64,000 bases of DNA from Erpobdella octoculata (taxonomy: Eukaryota; Annelida; Clitellata; Hirudinida; Erpobdellidae): assembly GCA_963978895.1 (NCBI GenBank), contig OZ022241.1, forward strand, positions 5,945,211-6,009,210, in the 5' to 3' direction. The position numbers and the translations under genes were made by a program. Below the pieces are notes generated by a model. The model worked only from the letters and a program-made list of their open reading frames with translations, was not told the origin of the DNA and made no database searches. The first letter of the stretch is position 1, and each line of letters starts with the position of its first letter. Positions 33,701 to 46,264 of the stretch are shown one piece after another.

Positions 33701-36700
33701 TAATGATGTTTTATTCCTTTAAAGTAGGCGTTCAGCTGTGCTTGCACTAAACAATCGTTCACTAACTGGTATGATGCTGGTATGGACAATTTATTGTTTT
33801 TCCAGAATTGTATCAGATTAATATTCCTGTAATTTTTCATGTTTACATATTCAGCTAATTTAGTCGACACCTTGCCCATATATCTTTAGGATCACACAAA
33901 ACCTCATAATCATCAAGCCTGAGACACACAACAACTTCAAGTTCTAGGTTGTCCACTTTTATAATATTGAAATGCTTCCACGCGCTGGATGATCCTGGTG
34001 TCTGAAAGAGTATTGCAAAAACTAATAATCATTTTTTATAGCAGATAAAAAAGAAAACCCTACCTTTGGAAGCAGCAAACCTAATTCTATCGCTTTTGTA
34101 ATTGACTAGTTGCTGTATAGATAATTTATTGATATCCATGTACAAATAAAATAAAATTCCTCAGAAAACAAAATTTATAGTTTGTTAAGTGATTTGATTG
34201 AAAAAAATAAATAGAAATGAAATCATTGCTATTTAATTTTAAGATAGATTTATAAATTATACAACGCGCAATAATAACCTGCATTATTTTATTAAATCAC
34301 CAAAATATGCAACATTACTAAATATAAAATTATTGTCAAAGTTTGGTTGAATTTTTAATTGAACGTTACATTATAGAGAAAGTGAGCAATATATTACCAA
34401 CATCGGGGCCACTTCTCAATCGGACCAACCAAAAGATGCTATTCGGAAAAACCGCAAGGATGGCCGAGTTTACAGGTAATAATATCCTGACATTTTTTCA
34501 AATGGGAGTTTTTCACATTCTTGATTCCGACTCCCATGGAGACAATTCCCAGTCCCACTGGATTCCCAAAAATTTCAGCGTCCGTTCCCATTCCCATTGG
34601 ATCCAGGGGATCTATATCATCTATAATGGAATCACATCGCTAGTTTAATTTTTTCCGACACGGAATCCAATAAGAAAATGTCCACACATGAAATAAGTAA
34701 TCGCAGCTGAGAGCACTTAAACTAATTGCTTCAGGAATAACTTTTTGGCAGAAATCTAACGCAAAAAACCTGAACTCTATACTGTACCTAGTTTTCGATT
34801 TTATTTTCTACACCAGCCAGCCTGACAGCTAAGCGTATTTCTAAGCTCACTTTCTAGGAACTAGTTTACAAAAATGTGTTGAAAATAACATAATGTAATC
34901 ACCTGCTTGAAAACAATTCATCGTAAATTGTTTACAAAATTTTATTTGTCACTTGTGTGGCATTTTTTATTACACGAAACAGAAAAGAGGTGTAATGAAA
35001 TAGCAAACTAAAAATAAAGTTTTTTTGATTGTTTCAGATCTTACATCACCAACCACAAACAAACTATCGACCACTTTCAGTGAGTGTTTGTTTTTCGATA
35101 TAATATCTTTGATGCTAATAAATATTTAAATCATAAATTATTTTTGAAAGTAGATGATTGGACACCGATGTTGGGCATGGTCACTACTTCTGCTGTTATT
35201 GGCGTCTCACTTAGTCTCTTGGTTTTAGGCTCTTTAACCACAGTGCTCATTGTAAGGCTTAACAGGCACGTGACAGGTATATAAAGTTGTTTTCTCCTTA
35301 CAAGTATTGTTTTATTGTTAAGTTTCTTGAGCGATTGAATTGACAAGTTTTGCAGTAGCACGCATATTCAGTTGTGATCACGTCTTAAACGTTTATTGAT
35401 CCAACAAGGTTGACGAAATGGAGTTACATCCATAAAACAATCAACCTAAAATAAGCTAGAATCAGACAGAAAATAACAAGTCAATAACAACAAGTAAAAA
35501 TTAAATTAAATTAAATTAAAAAAATCACTTGATTATTGTGATACAATATTTATATAACTAAACTTTAAGTCATAAATTTAAACTGAAAAAACCTTCGCGC
35601 ACAAATCGAAGGTTAGTAAAGATGACATCCTAAGATTTGCAAACGCAACATTCCAAATCATTCGGTTAAGATATTTTATAATAAAAATCGAGGGTTGGTT
35701 TTATAAGCGCCTATTCTAACATTTTCAATCAAACCTAGGTTATTAGAAAGAATATCATTAGATAAAATAAAATAGTGTTTTCTTGTAAATAACAGGTACT
35801 TCATTCTTAAAATATTTGTACATAAAAATTATAACCTGAAAGATGAAAAGTTTGTCTAAGTTGAACAATTGAATTCGATTATAAAATGTGGAAACAGAAG
35901 CAAAATGGTGTGTTTGAAAAGTAATTAATAGAAGAATCAGCGATTATTGCAGGATGACGTCATTTTAAATTTATTTGAAGTTTTAAATATTCAGTGCTTT
36001 TATTTAATCTTTTGTTGAGCCCATAACTAGTTGCCAGGTTCTTCTAAAGTTGTTCTTGTAGCTGGAAAATTTTTCCTAATTAAAATAGTTTTCATAACAT
36101 TGTCTTTCATAATTTTGATTCTTTTCTAAATGCTATGAAAACATTTTGGTGTATTCGTAAAGATTTTTATATATTTCTTGCAAAGTTTAGGTTTTAACAT
36201 GCATTCGTTAAAACGTTTGCTGGTAGGTCATTCTTGTTTAATAGCTTGATTTTTTTTATTATAGTTTTATAGAAAAAGTGTCATGTCTAGTCTTATATTG
36301 ATTCAGGTATGTTTCTTGGAAAATGTTGTAAGCCAGGTTAACTTCACTGAAATTACAAGCATAATAGCTAAAGTTTTTAGAAAATCTCAAACTCGAACAT
36401 AAATCCGAATAGTTAAAATTCAAGAACCCCAACCCAAAAAGAACCAAAAATTCGAGCCCGTGACAATGCTATCAGTGTGCACTCTTAATAGCAAAAAAGT
36501 GCCGCAAAAATGGTACCTGTCGCTTTTGCTGTCATGTCACGCAAGCGACGGGCAAACTCTGTTGCTAATTTTATAAATCTGCAGAATTCATGATCTTTAA
36601 TAAAATCAATAATGGTTAAAAATGGTAAACGTGCGACCTTCTAACGAAGTTGTTGATATTTTTTCCGATAAAGCTCAGGTTATTTCAGTAGAGGTGGCAG

Positions 36701-39700
36701 AGCAATCCTTCTCAGCCAACCAAAAAATCTTTGCTTGGAAAAATATGAAAAAGTGTTAGAGCCAAACGCTCCACAATAAAATTGTAAACATATTGACTCT
36801 TTATTGTTTTTGTACAGCTCTTTTTACCTATATTTTGTAAGTTTTGATGAACAGTTACATATCTTTCCAATGTTTTTAAGTACAATTTTTATATATTTTA
36901 ATTATTTGGTGTGAGTATATTTCAATCAAGATACTCCAATGCTAATTCTGAGCTATTACACATTTTTCTATTGCTTAAGTATTTAACATTTTTCATATGT
37001 ACAGTGAAATTTTTATTTAATTGTTTTGTACATTGCCTAAAACAGACAGTACTTGTTTTACTCTGACAACAAAAGAAAACTTGCAGTTTTTAGATGCAAT
37101 GCATTATTTTTACAAGGGTCACTGTCTAGTGAAAAGCAATGAAATTGCTCTTTTAGTTCATGGTCTATATTGAGATACCACCAAGTGAATATTCAGCATT
37201 GCTCAACTATACCAGAGAGTTAGACAATACCACACGGTTTTTAAATTTAATATACTTCTGCCGACCGTGGCGGGTTTGTCACGGTTTTTTATAACAACGA
37301 ATTTTTAGCAGGTTTGTCGACTGCTTCGCAGGTTTATCGATGTATTCACAGACTTATTGATATTCTTAGTTGAGTCGATAAAGCTAAGGTTTCACCGTAC
37401 ACACAGTGCATACATTCAGTGGTGGGGCTATGGTATGAGTATTTTTCAAAACTTAGTATCGGGGCAGGGGGCTATTCGTATTTTATTTCCTGAAATATTT
37501 TTAAAAGATACTAAACATTTCATCCACAATTGTTTGTTGACTGGGGGCTTGCCGCAACTTTTTTATCAAAGTTATTTTCTACAAAAACATTTTTTCTGCA
37601 AAATTGATCGTAGAAGAGCAATGATCAATGCACAAATTCATCTCAACAATGTGGGAACCCTTAAAAGCCAGGGCTCCCAACCGAGGGTTTTGGGGTGTGG
37701 CAACCACTGCATACATACATACACACACATACATACGTACACACGTACACACGTACATACACACGTACACACACGTACACACGTAAACACATACACACAT
37801 ACACACACATATGAGGCGCCGTAGCACAGTGGTGAAAGCAGTTATGCTATCATCCTGCCGTCGTGGGTTCAAATCTCAGTCGCGGCGAGGCGTAATTCCG
37901 TTGAGCAAGGAATTCACTCACACTGTTCAGGCCAACTCAGCCTTTCATCCTTCACGGGTCGATGAATGAGTACCAGTTTCACAGATATAATAGGGTTCGG
38001 CACATTCCGATTTCGGAGACACGTGCGGGTGGCAGGTAACACTGTGTGATCCCATATGCACTAGCAGTTCCCGGCGCTGCTGGGGTATTAATTGATATAC
38101 GAAGTAGCGCCCTAATGTTATACATTTACATTTACATTTACACACATACACACATACACACACACATACAAACATACACACATACACACACATACATACA
38201 TACATACATACATACATACATACATACATACATACATACATACATACATACATACATACATACATACATACATACACACATACACACATACACACATACA
38301 CACATACACACATACACACATACACACATACACACATACACACATACACACATACACACATACACACATACACACATACACACATACACACATACACACA
38401 TACACACATACACACATACACACATACACACATACACACATACACACATACACACATACACACATACACACATACACACATACACACATACACACATACA
38501 CACATACACACATACACACATACACACATACACACATACACACATACACACATACACACATACACACATACACACATACACACATACACACATACACACA
38601 TACACACATACACACATACACACATACACACATACACACATACACACATACACACATACACACATACACACATACACACATACACACATACACACATACA
38701 CACATACACACATACACACATACACACATACACACATACACACATACACACATACACACATACACACATACATACATACACTTGTCTTTTGCATGGAAGG
38801 ATTAATTTCAAAGAAAATCTTAAAAGTTGTCATCGTTCGTTTCTTCTCAATTAAAAAAAAAACGAAAGTGAAATAAAGTTGATGAGTGGGAGTTTTACGA
38901 TAGTTCTCGTTGGTTTCGATGCTCACTTCACTCGTTTGAACTAAGAAATTACTAATCAAAGGTCAGCCAATATCTTTCAGATGTTAATAACATTCAAAGC
39001 ATTCGATGCCGAGATATAAAAATAGATCACTGACATACTTGTTGGAAATTCTCCGCGCTGCAACTAGTTGCTAGGGTTGTTAATTCGAGTAGTAACGAAT
39101 GAGTAAGTAACGAATACCAGGCTGTAACGAGTAGTAACGAATACTCGGCCGCGAACAATGTCGTTACTCTCGTTACTTCGTTACTGACGTACTCATTCAC
39201 ACATTCACAGTCGTAGCAGTCGACTACTCGTACTCTTACTCGGCAATATCACGCTGTATGCGTTTCGAATACACGAAAGTAACGAGAATCTAGATCCCTT
39301 GCAGTTGGTCGTTATATTGCCTATACGTACAGTCATATATATATAGAATAGGTATATATATAGGATGAGCCTACAGCCTATCTTTTAAGATGGCTCTGTA
39401 ACTGTACTCTGTTTTCGCATTTCCGTCTTCCGTAAGGCAGTTTAAGGCACGTACACCTAGAAACATAGAATGATGAACTATACGCGAAAGACATTATTAT
39501 TAACTACATTAAAAGAATTGAACCAAAAAAAAATTATTTAAAGAGTTAACAATTTCAAAATTTAATTTTTTTTTAAACTTGAAATAAGTTTCATTTCTTT
39601 AGTTTCGGTATATCTATTTGTCTAAATTTAGACTCTAAATAAAGCGCTACCGATAGTATTTAGTTCGCATTATGTGGTAGTTTATTGAATTACTTAAATA

Positions 39701-40559
39701 AATTTACTTGCCGATGAAAAGAAAAATTAAAATTATTTTTCCAAGTAATTGAAAACCTTCTAGCGCACCAATAAAACGACATTTTTAGGCAATTCAATAG
39801 TGAAAGTGGAAAAACCAATGGAGATAGAAATAGAATGCAGATCACGTGAAATTGACTACATTATTCATATGAATCATATGATGCACTAGCAACACGAGTA
39901 CTCAAATCTACCGAGTCGCGGCGCGCAACGAGTCCACCAGCCGCAAAGCAAGTAACGACATGTGTAACGAATACCGAGTAACGAATACCTAGCCCCCGAG
40001 TACTCGAAAGTAACGAATACACGAAAGTAACGAGAATCTACATCCCTACTAGTTGCATACAGCAAAACACAATTATGAAATTATCTGAGCTGGCTGAAAA
40101 ACCATGCGTGCGCTGTATGTTAATGCAGGCTCTGCGAAGAAGTAACTCAGCTAGCAAGTTGGAAAAGCCCGTTTTTCCTAAAAATAGAAGCAGATCTAAA
40201 ACTCCGCAAAGTTAAAGTCATAACTGTTTCTGTTTTTAGAAAGTTGTTGTGGCGAGCTCACACAAACAGACACTCACTACATATAACATGTCTATAATCT
40301 GTTTGTCATATATACGTCTTAGAAATATTTTATAAATCATTTTCTTGTGTTTTCAGGTCATCTTTCAAAAGAGATTACTTACCAGTCCACGGGGCAACCA
40401 AACTGCCGCAGTACCCCTGAATATCTTCAATTGGTGAAATCAAGTAATATTGAAGAAGAAAACAGAAATATCGCGGAGCCTCTCTCCAGTTGCGTTGACG
40501 TGGAAAGAGTTGAAAATGATTATGATGAAATCGATGAAGCTACAACTATGGCGGCTTAG
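30722..40559 (+). CDS. type I Ig-domain receptor A (two extracellular domains, TM, tyrosine tail)
   Basis: Exon model: 30722-30779, 30852-31190, 31304-31630, 35038-35079, 35154-35276, 40357-40559; all junctions GT-AG and phase 1; 363 residues. Exon 1 is a signal peptide (MNVLWISWVWAACLSTFSN). An in-frame ATG at 30689 is possible, but 30722 matches receptor B. Exon 2 is a V-type Ig domain with FNCKC, NWKQG and DAGYYYC. Exon 3 is a cysteine-containing second domain (TASCTQDQFSLTNC, SVTFEC). Exon 4 is a Thr/Ser-rich linker, and exon 5 holds the TM at about residues 263-287. Exon 6 is the tail, with YLQL at 319 and YDEI at 352. Compared with B, the first ITAM tyrosine is lost (SSCVDV in place of LSCYENI). 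Large introns 3 and 5 are filled with repeats. Ligand is unknown; a cell-surface recognition role is inferred. Confidence 0.85.
31773..31930 (+). repeat. GTACCCGCGTTCCCCGG element, short copy (intron of receptor A)
   Basis: TAACTAGCGGGGTACCCGCG, then TTTTTAGAGGTTTTTCTATC and a pyrimidine-rich end with a short CACACATACAT run. Same family as 14318-15312. Confidence 0.75.
33630..33890 (-). mobile_element. hAT transposase C-terminal relic (intron of receptor A)
   Basis: On the minus strand NLIQFWKNNKLSIPAS is followed, after a one-base shift, by PVSERLFSAS and LSPELIAF. This is the hAT dimerisation-domain pattern (FW..N, P.SERLFS, L.PE). It is broken and non-functional. Confidence 0.7.
37064..37811 (+). 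repeat. dispersed repeat with CATA tail, copy 2 (intron of receptor A)
   Basis: Matches 15464-16376 from AACAAAAGAAAACTTGCAGT to GGCAACCACTGCATACATAC, with a CACGTACACACG-rich tail to 37811. The frame 37357-37824 is a repeat artefact. Confidence 0.8.
37812..38140 (+). mobile_element. tRNA-derived SINE with GCGC body and CATTTA tail
   Basis: Head GAGGCGCCGTAGCACAGTGG with box A and box B GTGGGTTCAAATCTC, then the core TTGAGCAAGGAATTCACTCA shared with the other SINEs here. The body (GGCACATTCCGATTTCGGAG, GTGTGATCCCATATGCAC) is also seen at 63715-63841. The tail is (ACATTT)n, running into the following microsatellite. Confidence 0.85.
38141..38780. repeat. CATA and TACACACA microsatellite arrays
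   Basis: (CATA)n at about 38188-38277 is followed by about 60 almost perfect units of the octamer TACACACA to 38770. It appears to have grown from the SINE tail. Long MYVC/YTHT frames on both strands are artefacts. Confidence 0.97.
39072..40048. mobile_element. hAT-type non-autonomous element with exact 8-bp target duplication
   Basis: The element begins TAGGGTTGTTAATTC and ends GAATCTACATCCCTA, inverted ends with mismatches. It is flanked on both sides by CTAGTTGC (39064-39071 and 40049-40056). Eight-base target duplications are a hallmark of hAT elements. A second internal copy of the right end lies at about 39267-39303 (GAATCTAGATCCCTT). The interior is rich in GTAACGA motifs and has no transposase. 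It sits in the last intron of receptor A. Confidence 0.9.
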
Positions 40560-41212
40560 TAGAGACACCTCACATATATAATGAACTCTAGATACCCAAG
40601 ATTTCTATTTTTTCTCTTATTCTCCTAACTTCCTTCTCTCTCTTTCTTTCTTTTCTCTTTCTCTCTCTTTCTCTCTCTCTTTCTCTCTCTCCCTCTTTCT
40701 CTCTCTCCCTCTTTCTCTCTCTTTTTTGCTCACTCTATTTCTTTCTTGCATTCTCAACCTTTTTTCCCACCTTAACCTATATCTCAGCAGTTAACAAATA
40801 AACAAGCGTTTTATATTATTTTAAAAACTTTTTGAAGATAAACACTAACGTTCAAATAGCAAATGCTATATATATATTGGTTTATCATTCGCTGAAACAT
40901 TCAGCATCCTCTACCTATAGCCAAGAGCCACGTGTTGTTAATTTTTATGACCATCGAATGGGAAATTTGGAAGAAAACGTTTAGGCTTAGCTGGGTATAT
41001 GAAAGCAGTAGGTACTTTGAAAGTTATTGTTGATGTAGTATAACATAGAAAGTTCATATTTTTGTGATCGTTATAAAGCTTATATAAGTATATTTTAAGT
41101 TATCTTTAGTGAATTAAGCACGTTTTAAAAATTAGCTATCTCTTGGATTTTCAGTTTAAGGCTTATAAAATTACAGTTAGTTGTGTTTCTAACGTTTGTA
41201 AGACTTTTTAAG
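40560..41212. other. intergenic A to C with pyrimidine tract
   Basis: Contains a TTTCTCTCT-type polypyrimidine tract at about 40617-40735 and otherwise AT-rich DNA. It must hold the 3' end of receptor A (AATAAA-like sequence near 40796) and the promoter of receptor C. No promoter motif is recognised. Confidence 0.5.
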
Positions 41213-44200
41213 ATGACTTATTCCGAAGTTTTGTACTTGTGGCTATTAATTGTTTTGTTCCATCTGGTTTCAGGTAAACTTTAAATTAATATGCTAAAAC
41301 TGAATAACTTTTAATTTTGTCAATAAAATCAAAACTAAATTATCATTGCGTTCAGTGACGTCACAAAAGAGTCCGGGGAGTCCGGGTCGCACATGGTGAC
41401 ACCATTACATCCGGCGAGACTAAAATGCAAAATATTACTGTTTATTGTTTTATATCGTTATGCGATTGTTTTGTGCGTCATTTCAGTCTATTTATTATTT
41501 CACCCCCCACCCGTCATTGACTTTTTTGGAAAAGGGGCAGGGGCGTCTTTTAGTACCCACTCCATGGGTGCAAAGCCCCGCTTTTGTTTCGCATGATCCC
41601 TTTATTTGGCACTTACGAGCTCCAAAGGGTAAGTCGTGAGGTGGTGACAGCATTAGTTAACGCACTTGTGACGCCACTGAATACTATACGTAGAATAAGC
41701 GGACCTATTTTTTTACCACGATTCTATCAGCTACACCTGATGTTTGTTTGTTTGTAAGAAAAACTTGTAATCAATCAATTTTTAGACCACTCCCCACTTC
41801 AAATTTAGCAAATAAACGCACTTCTGAAAACAAAACACGAATCCAGATGCGTAATATGGGTGTGGGGGTAACAGGGGACCTCCAACAGATTTCATAAAAA
41901 TCTTTTAATTCATTTTTATACCACTTTTCATTGATATATTGACTTCAAATTTTGCATATTAACAGTAATCTTAATAGCTTATTTTAAAAAAAAAATGATT
42001 TTTTAAATTTCACTTGTTCAGCAAACGAATTTGAAACCGAAACGGTTGTTGTCAGTGCTGGTGGATCTGTTGAACTTGCATGCAATCATGGTAAACAGAA
42101 TCTAGGTTACCTCAGATGGTCCTTTCGACGCCATGATGAAAACGGAAGAAACACGGATCTTTACGATTTAAAAACTAAAGAAGTTGCAGAAAACTATGAA
42201 GCTTCTTGTCATGAAAATGAAACTGTGTGTATTCTCAAGTTGTTGAAGGCAGATGAGAAAAGTGCTGGAGTGTATACTTGCCATGCTGCAAATGACGAAT
42301 ATGATAATATTACCAAGCCCTTATACAATCTAGTCGTTGGTAGTGAGTATGTTTATAGGTATTTTTAGTTGAAATTAAAAAAAAAGATAGTTATTTATTT
42401 TAAAGGACTGGACGTATAGTAGTCCCGTTATGTAATTTTGCCTAACCCCCTGTAAGGGGATACAGGAATCTACACAAATTAATTTATAAAAATGTAAGTG
42501 GAGGTTAGGATGAAGTTTGTAACGTGACTACTATAGAACCATTCTGTCGAAGCCAATAATTGCCAACAGATTAAATGTGAAATTAATGTTTTATCTGGTC
42601 AAAAAGTAAACTGTTTTATGGTTTAGTTTTGAAGATATTCGTAACTATTTAGGTCTGAAATGTCATTCCAATGTCGGAGTCGATCGTCAAATGATTGGTG
42701 AAAATGATTGCGAAAATGTTCATCCTGATGTTCTACACAGAAGCTGTTCGTTTCAACATTACGGCAATCTGAGTAAACCACCTACATTAGGATGGATTAG
42801 AAACTATGAAAATGAACATGAAATTGAAGAAAGTTTACAAGATAACTACGATCAAGAATTGAATGCCAATGTTATTAACGATAACATTGAAGTAAACTCC
42901 AATATGAATGAAGTTGTCTTCAAATGCCATGCAAAAGAATTTCCAAAAATTGAACCGTGTTCAATACAAACCTTTAAAGTTTCAAGTAAAGTGTCCTATT
43001 TTTATTTTGAACAGTAAGCAAATATTGTTCAATATATTTATCTGTAATTTTTCACAGGTGTCAAATTAACCGGCCAAAAACTGTTATATGAAGAGAAGGC
43101 TAAAGACATAACATGCTCTTTATCTAGTAGCGCCAACGTCAAATGTTGGTGCTCCTGGAGTTATATGTTTGGACTATCTGAAACAAAAACAAATGGATGT
43201 GTTTTACCTCAGGTTCATAGAAACCAGCCAGGTACATATGTTTGTAACGTCGAGTGCAGACTTTCTACTAGCAAAAATTGCAGCATCAAATCAGTTAGTA
43301 GAGTCATTGTGGAGGAGAGAAAAGAAAATTGTGAGCTGATTAGGTTTTGGACTTACAAAACCTCAATATTTATCGAATGTGAAAATGCAATTAACTTTAC
43401 AGGTTTGCCACCAGCTCCCTCGGATAAAACACTGCTAGTCCCTATTTTGTGTTTCGTCATCGTTATACTGCTGGTTCTCGTGAGCTTCGTGGTGATGTTT
43501 ATAACAAGGTTTTTTTTTAATTTAAAATCTTTTTTAATAAAAAATTTAAGTTAAATAAATTTTTTGTAGAAGATGGCCACACGCGTCTTCAGGGAGTCGG
43601 CAATGTTTGGTTGAAGAACAAAATGAAACAGGAACTCCCGCTCAAATACGAGATTCAGAAGCAATTCAACAAAATGAGTAAAAAATGAGTTTGTTTTTAA
43701 TTGTTACGAATTGAATAAATTATTTTACTCTAAAGTAGTCTAAAGGGATAATAGAAAAATGTAACAAGGCACGTTTTATCAATCGCTCCTTGTGAAAATT
43801 AAGTGACCTTAAATGATTAAAAACTCTATTATTTTGGGAGAAAACATTGCAATTGACACTTATTGGTGTTTGTATTTTCAAGTTGCGTTTTAAGGATGAT
43901 ATACTTAAAAAAATGAAATAGAATAAATATTTTCGTGTCTGAAAACCAAAACGTTATTTTAAATTTAATAATTTAATTTTTTCAGTATCAACTTGCTTCA
44001 ATCAATAGCAAGCCAACCACACTCTGAAGAAAGACATATTCCACACGAAAATCCGGTAGAGCTTATCAATTTGGGTAAATTGTAAATTGTAAATTAAAGA
44101 ATCTCTATTTTTATCTTTATTTATCATTTCTGTTTAGAACTGTTATTTGCATGTGTAATATTTTCTATTAGGTGTTTTTTGTTTATTTGTAATAACACTT

Positions 44201-45394
44201 TTGCTTTTAAAAGTAGAAAATAAAAAATACAATAGAAAATTTCCTAAAAAATAAAATAATTTCAATTAGGAACAAAAAACTTAAGTAAGATTTTATGAAA
44301 TCAAAATTTTGTTTGTTCTTTTTTTCTTTGAATTCTTACCTGTTTAGATAGATTATTCATGTTATATTTATATTTCCTTTTTAATGAATTGTTAGTATAA
44401 ATATAGTTTTTTTTAAACTTTTTATTACTTATTTGTTTATAGTACACGTTTCACCAAATGAAACTGTAATATGTAATCAAAGCCAAAGATTAGATGCAAA
44501 TGGCAAAGTTATTCAAAAGAGGTGAGCTTAGTTTAATTTATAAAAAGTTTATTTTTAAATTGTAATTTTTTATAAAGCTAGTCTTCTCTGTAAAAAAATA
44601 CTTGTTACCGTTATTGCTTATATAATGTTTACTATAGGAAAACAAATATATATTTTGTGTTTAAAAAAGGTGCATAAATATTGTTGTTTTTAAATAATTT
44701 AAATTTTTTGAATTTTTGATTTTATTTGCGTTTTTAGTAACATTGTTTTACATTCTGTAAAGCTCTGATGAAGAAAACAACGTTACATCCGAAACAGCTA
44801 TTGAAGAACAAAACTTGGAAAGTTTAAATTTCAATCGAGACCAAAATTCTGAAGTAAAAACATTACCACTCAACTATAATGGTGAGTTTTTTTTATTAAA
44901 ACCCAGCTTATTAGAAGAAAAATCTGTAAGAAATTGAATTTTTGTAACTGAACTTTAATGCTTTGTAAATTTAAACTTTTGATAAAATTATCGCCTGTTT
45001 TGAATTTTAAATTTATAATTTTTATAGAAAACATTGTAAACTGTATGATACAAACTTGATTTTCAAATGTAAACAGATCTGTTTAGCAATTTATAATTAG
45101 TTTTTAGGTTTTAATATTTATTCTCGTGCTTCAATTAATTTTGCAGATAGAATTTTGATTTTTGTGGCAATTTCGAAAAACAAGAAGATTCCTTTTTACG
45201 TCAAACCGAGCGATACTGTTTATTACGTAAAAGAAAAACTTGAAAACCGTGAAGGCATTCCCGCAGATATGCAGGTCCTCATTTGTAACGGTAAACTGTT
45301 GGAAGACGACAAGGTTCTGAGCGAGTTTAATATCAAGGACAAAGATACTTTTCACATGCTCAAATCTAAGTTAATTGAACCAGAAGACTTATAG
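41213..45394 (+). CDS. type II Ig-domain receptor C with a C-terminal ubiquitin-like domain
   Basis: Exon model: 41213-41273, 42022-42342, 42653-42985, 43058-43330, 43403-43508, 43570-43677, 43986-44074, 44443-44521, 44763-44881, 45147-45394. All junctions are GT-AG and keep frame; 578 residues. Order: signal peptide (MTYSEVLYLWLLIVLFHL); V-type Ig domain 21-127 (VELACNHG, LRWSF, SAGVYTC, with an extra ASCHENETVC pair); Cys-rich domain 128-238; Cys-rich domain 239-329 (CWCSW, PGTYVCNVEC); TM about 340-363; a tail of four small exons without tyrosine motifs; a ubiquitin-like domain 497-578. The neighbouring type II gene D has matching extracellular exons of equal or nearly equal length. The 72-base intron 43331-43402 is open in frame, so retention would add 24 residues. 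Ligand is unknown. The fusion of an Ig receptor to a ubiquitin fold is the oddest feature of the window. Confidence 0.85.
41353..41679. mobile_element. MITE-like element in intron 1 of receptor C
   Basis: Ends CAGTGACGTCACAA at the left and TTGTGACGCCACTG at the right are inverted copies (13 of 14 match). The interior is non-coding; the frames at 41393-41639 are chance. Confidence 0.7.
45147..45394 (+). other. ubiquitin-like domain exon (last exon of receptor C)
   Basis: The exon encodes residues 497-578 and aligns with ubiquitin without gaps over its length. Conserved blocks are KPSDT (ubiquitin 18-22 region), VKEKL, REGIPADMQVLICNGKLLED and FNIKDKDTFH. Equivalents of Lys11, 27, 29 and 48, Ile44 and His68 are kept. 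Leu8 is Ser, Val70 is Leu, Lys63 is Asp and Lys6 is Ala. In place of the terminal Gly-Gly the chain ends KLIEPEDL, so it cannot be processed or conjugated like ubiquitin. It should act as a built-in binding module (inference). Confidence 0.9.
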
Positions 45395-46264
45395 CAAAAC
45401 AACATCATTGAATTCGTTTATGATTACTTTTTAAAGTTTAAGTATTATTTTCTATGCATTTTTGTGTTAGTGATACGTTCTACGTCTATACGTTTATGAA
45501 CAGCCTGCGTCTAGTTTTTCTACGTCTACCTTTGAAATTTGGTGGGCCTGCTCGCATGTATATATTGATTTAAAAGCCAAAAAACTAGCAGGCGTTAGAA
45601 AATATTCTAGAATGTAACATTTATTTACTTTTTAACTTTGGATGCGGGCTTCAATTTGTCCTATCTCGTATGTCATAGCTGTTCATAGGTAACTCAAATG
45701 AAAATTTACTATTACTACAGGAAATACACAAAAACACGTTTTTTGTAAGACCCTTGTCATTTAAATTTGTTTCTTAAAACATAGACAAAACAATTTTTTA
45801 ATTACAGAATAATTTTTTTTCGGAAAACTTTTAAAATTTAACATTGTCTAAGGAAGAAGTCTATGTTTTAGGTTGTAGCTAGATTGGATGACGAAAAATT
45901 TGTAAATTTTTACTTTGAAAATTAATCGGCAAACAAGGAAGCCAAGAAGCAAGCAAACAAACAAGACCGGCGGCTAAGTTAATATTAGCAAAATTGCGCC
46001 TACGAAAATTAGAATTGTAACAATTAAATAAAAAAGGTTCATGTTCGAAGATTAAGGAGCTGTTGGTAAGATAGAACTACAATAAATTAGTTTCCTTTTT
46101 ATCAACGTCCGTGTTAACTTCTTTGAATTGATAGTAATCGTGCCTTCTGCAAACAATAATAGCTAAAAAATCTAGTTGTTCCTTTACAGTTAATAATTTG
46201 GTCACATATAAAAATTATTTTGACTAAAGTTAGTTTAAAGCTGAAATAACCTATATAACTAATT
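45395..46264. other. intergenic C to B, nothing recognised
   Basis: AT-rich. A frame at 46114-46329 on the minus strand is chance. It holds the 3' end of C and the promoter of B. Confidence 0.5.

Noticed and set aside
38046..38959. Frames up to 288 codons with YTHT/MCVC repeats
   Set aside because: Translation of the TACACACA array and the adjoining SINE.
45155..45394. Independent ubiquitin-like gene starting at 45155
   Set aside because: The codon there is TTG, the exon has a good acceptor (TTTTGCAG) and the right phase for the preceding receptor exon, and no promoter or separate start is seen.
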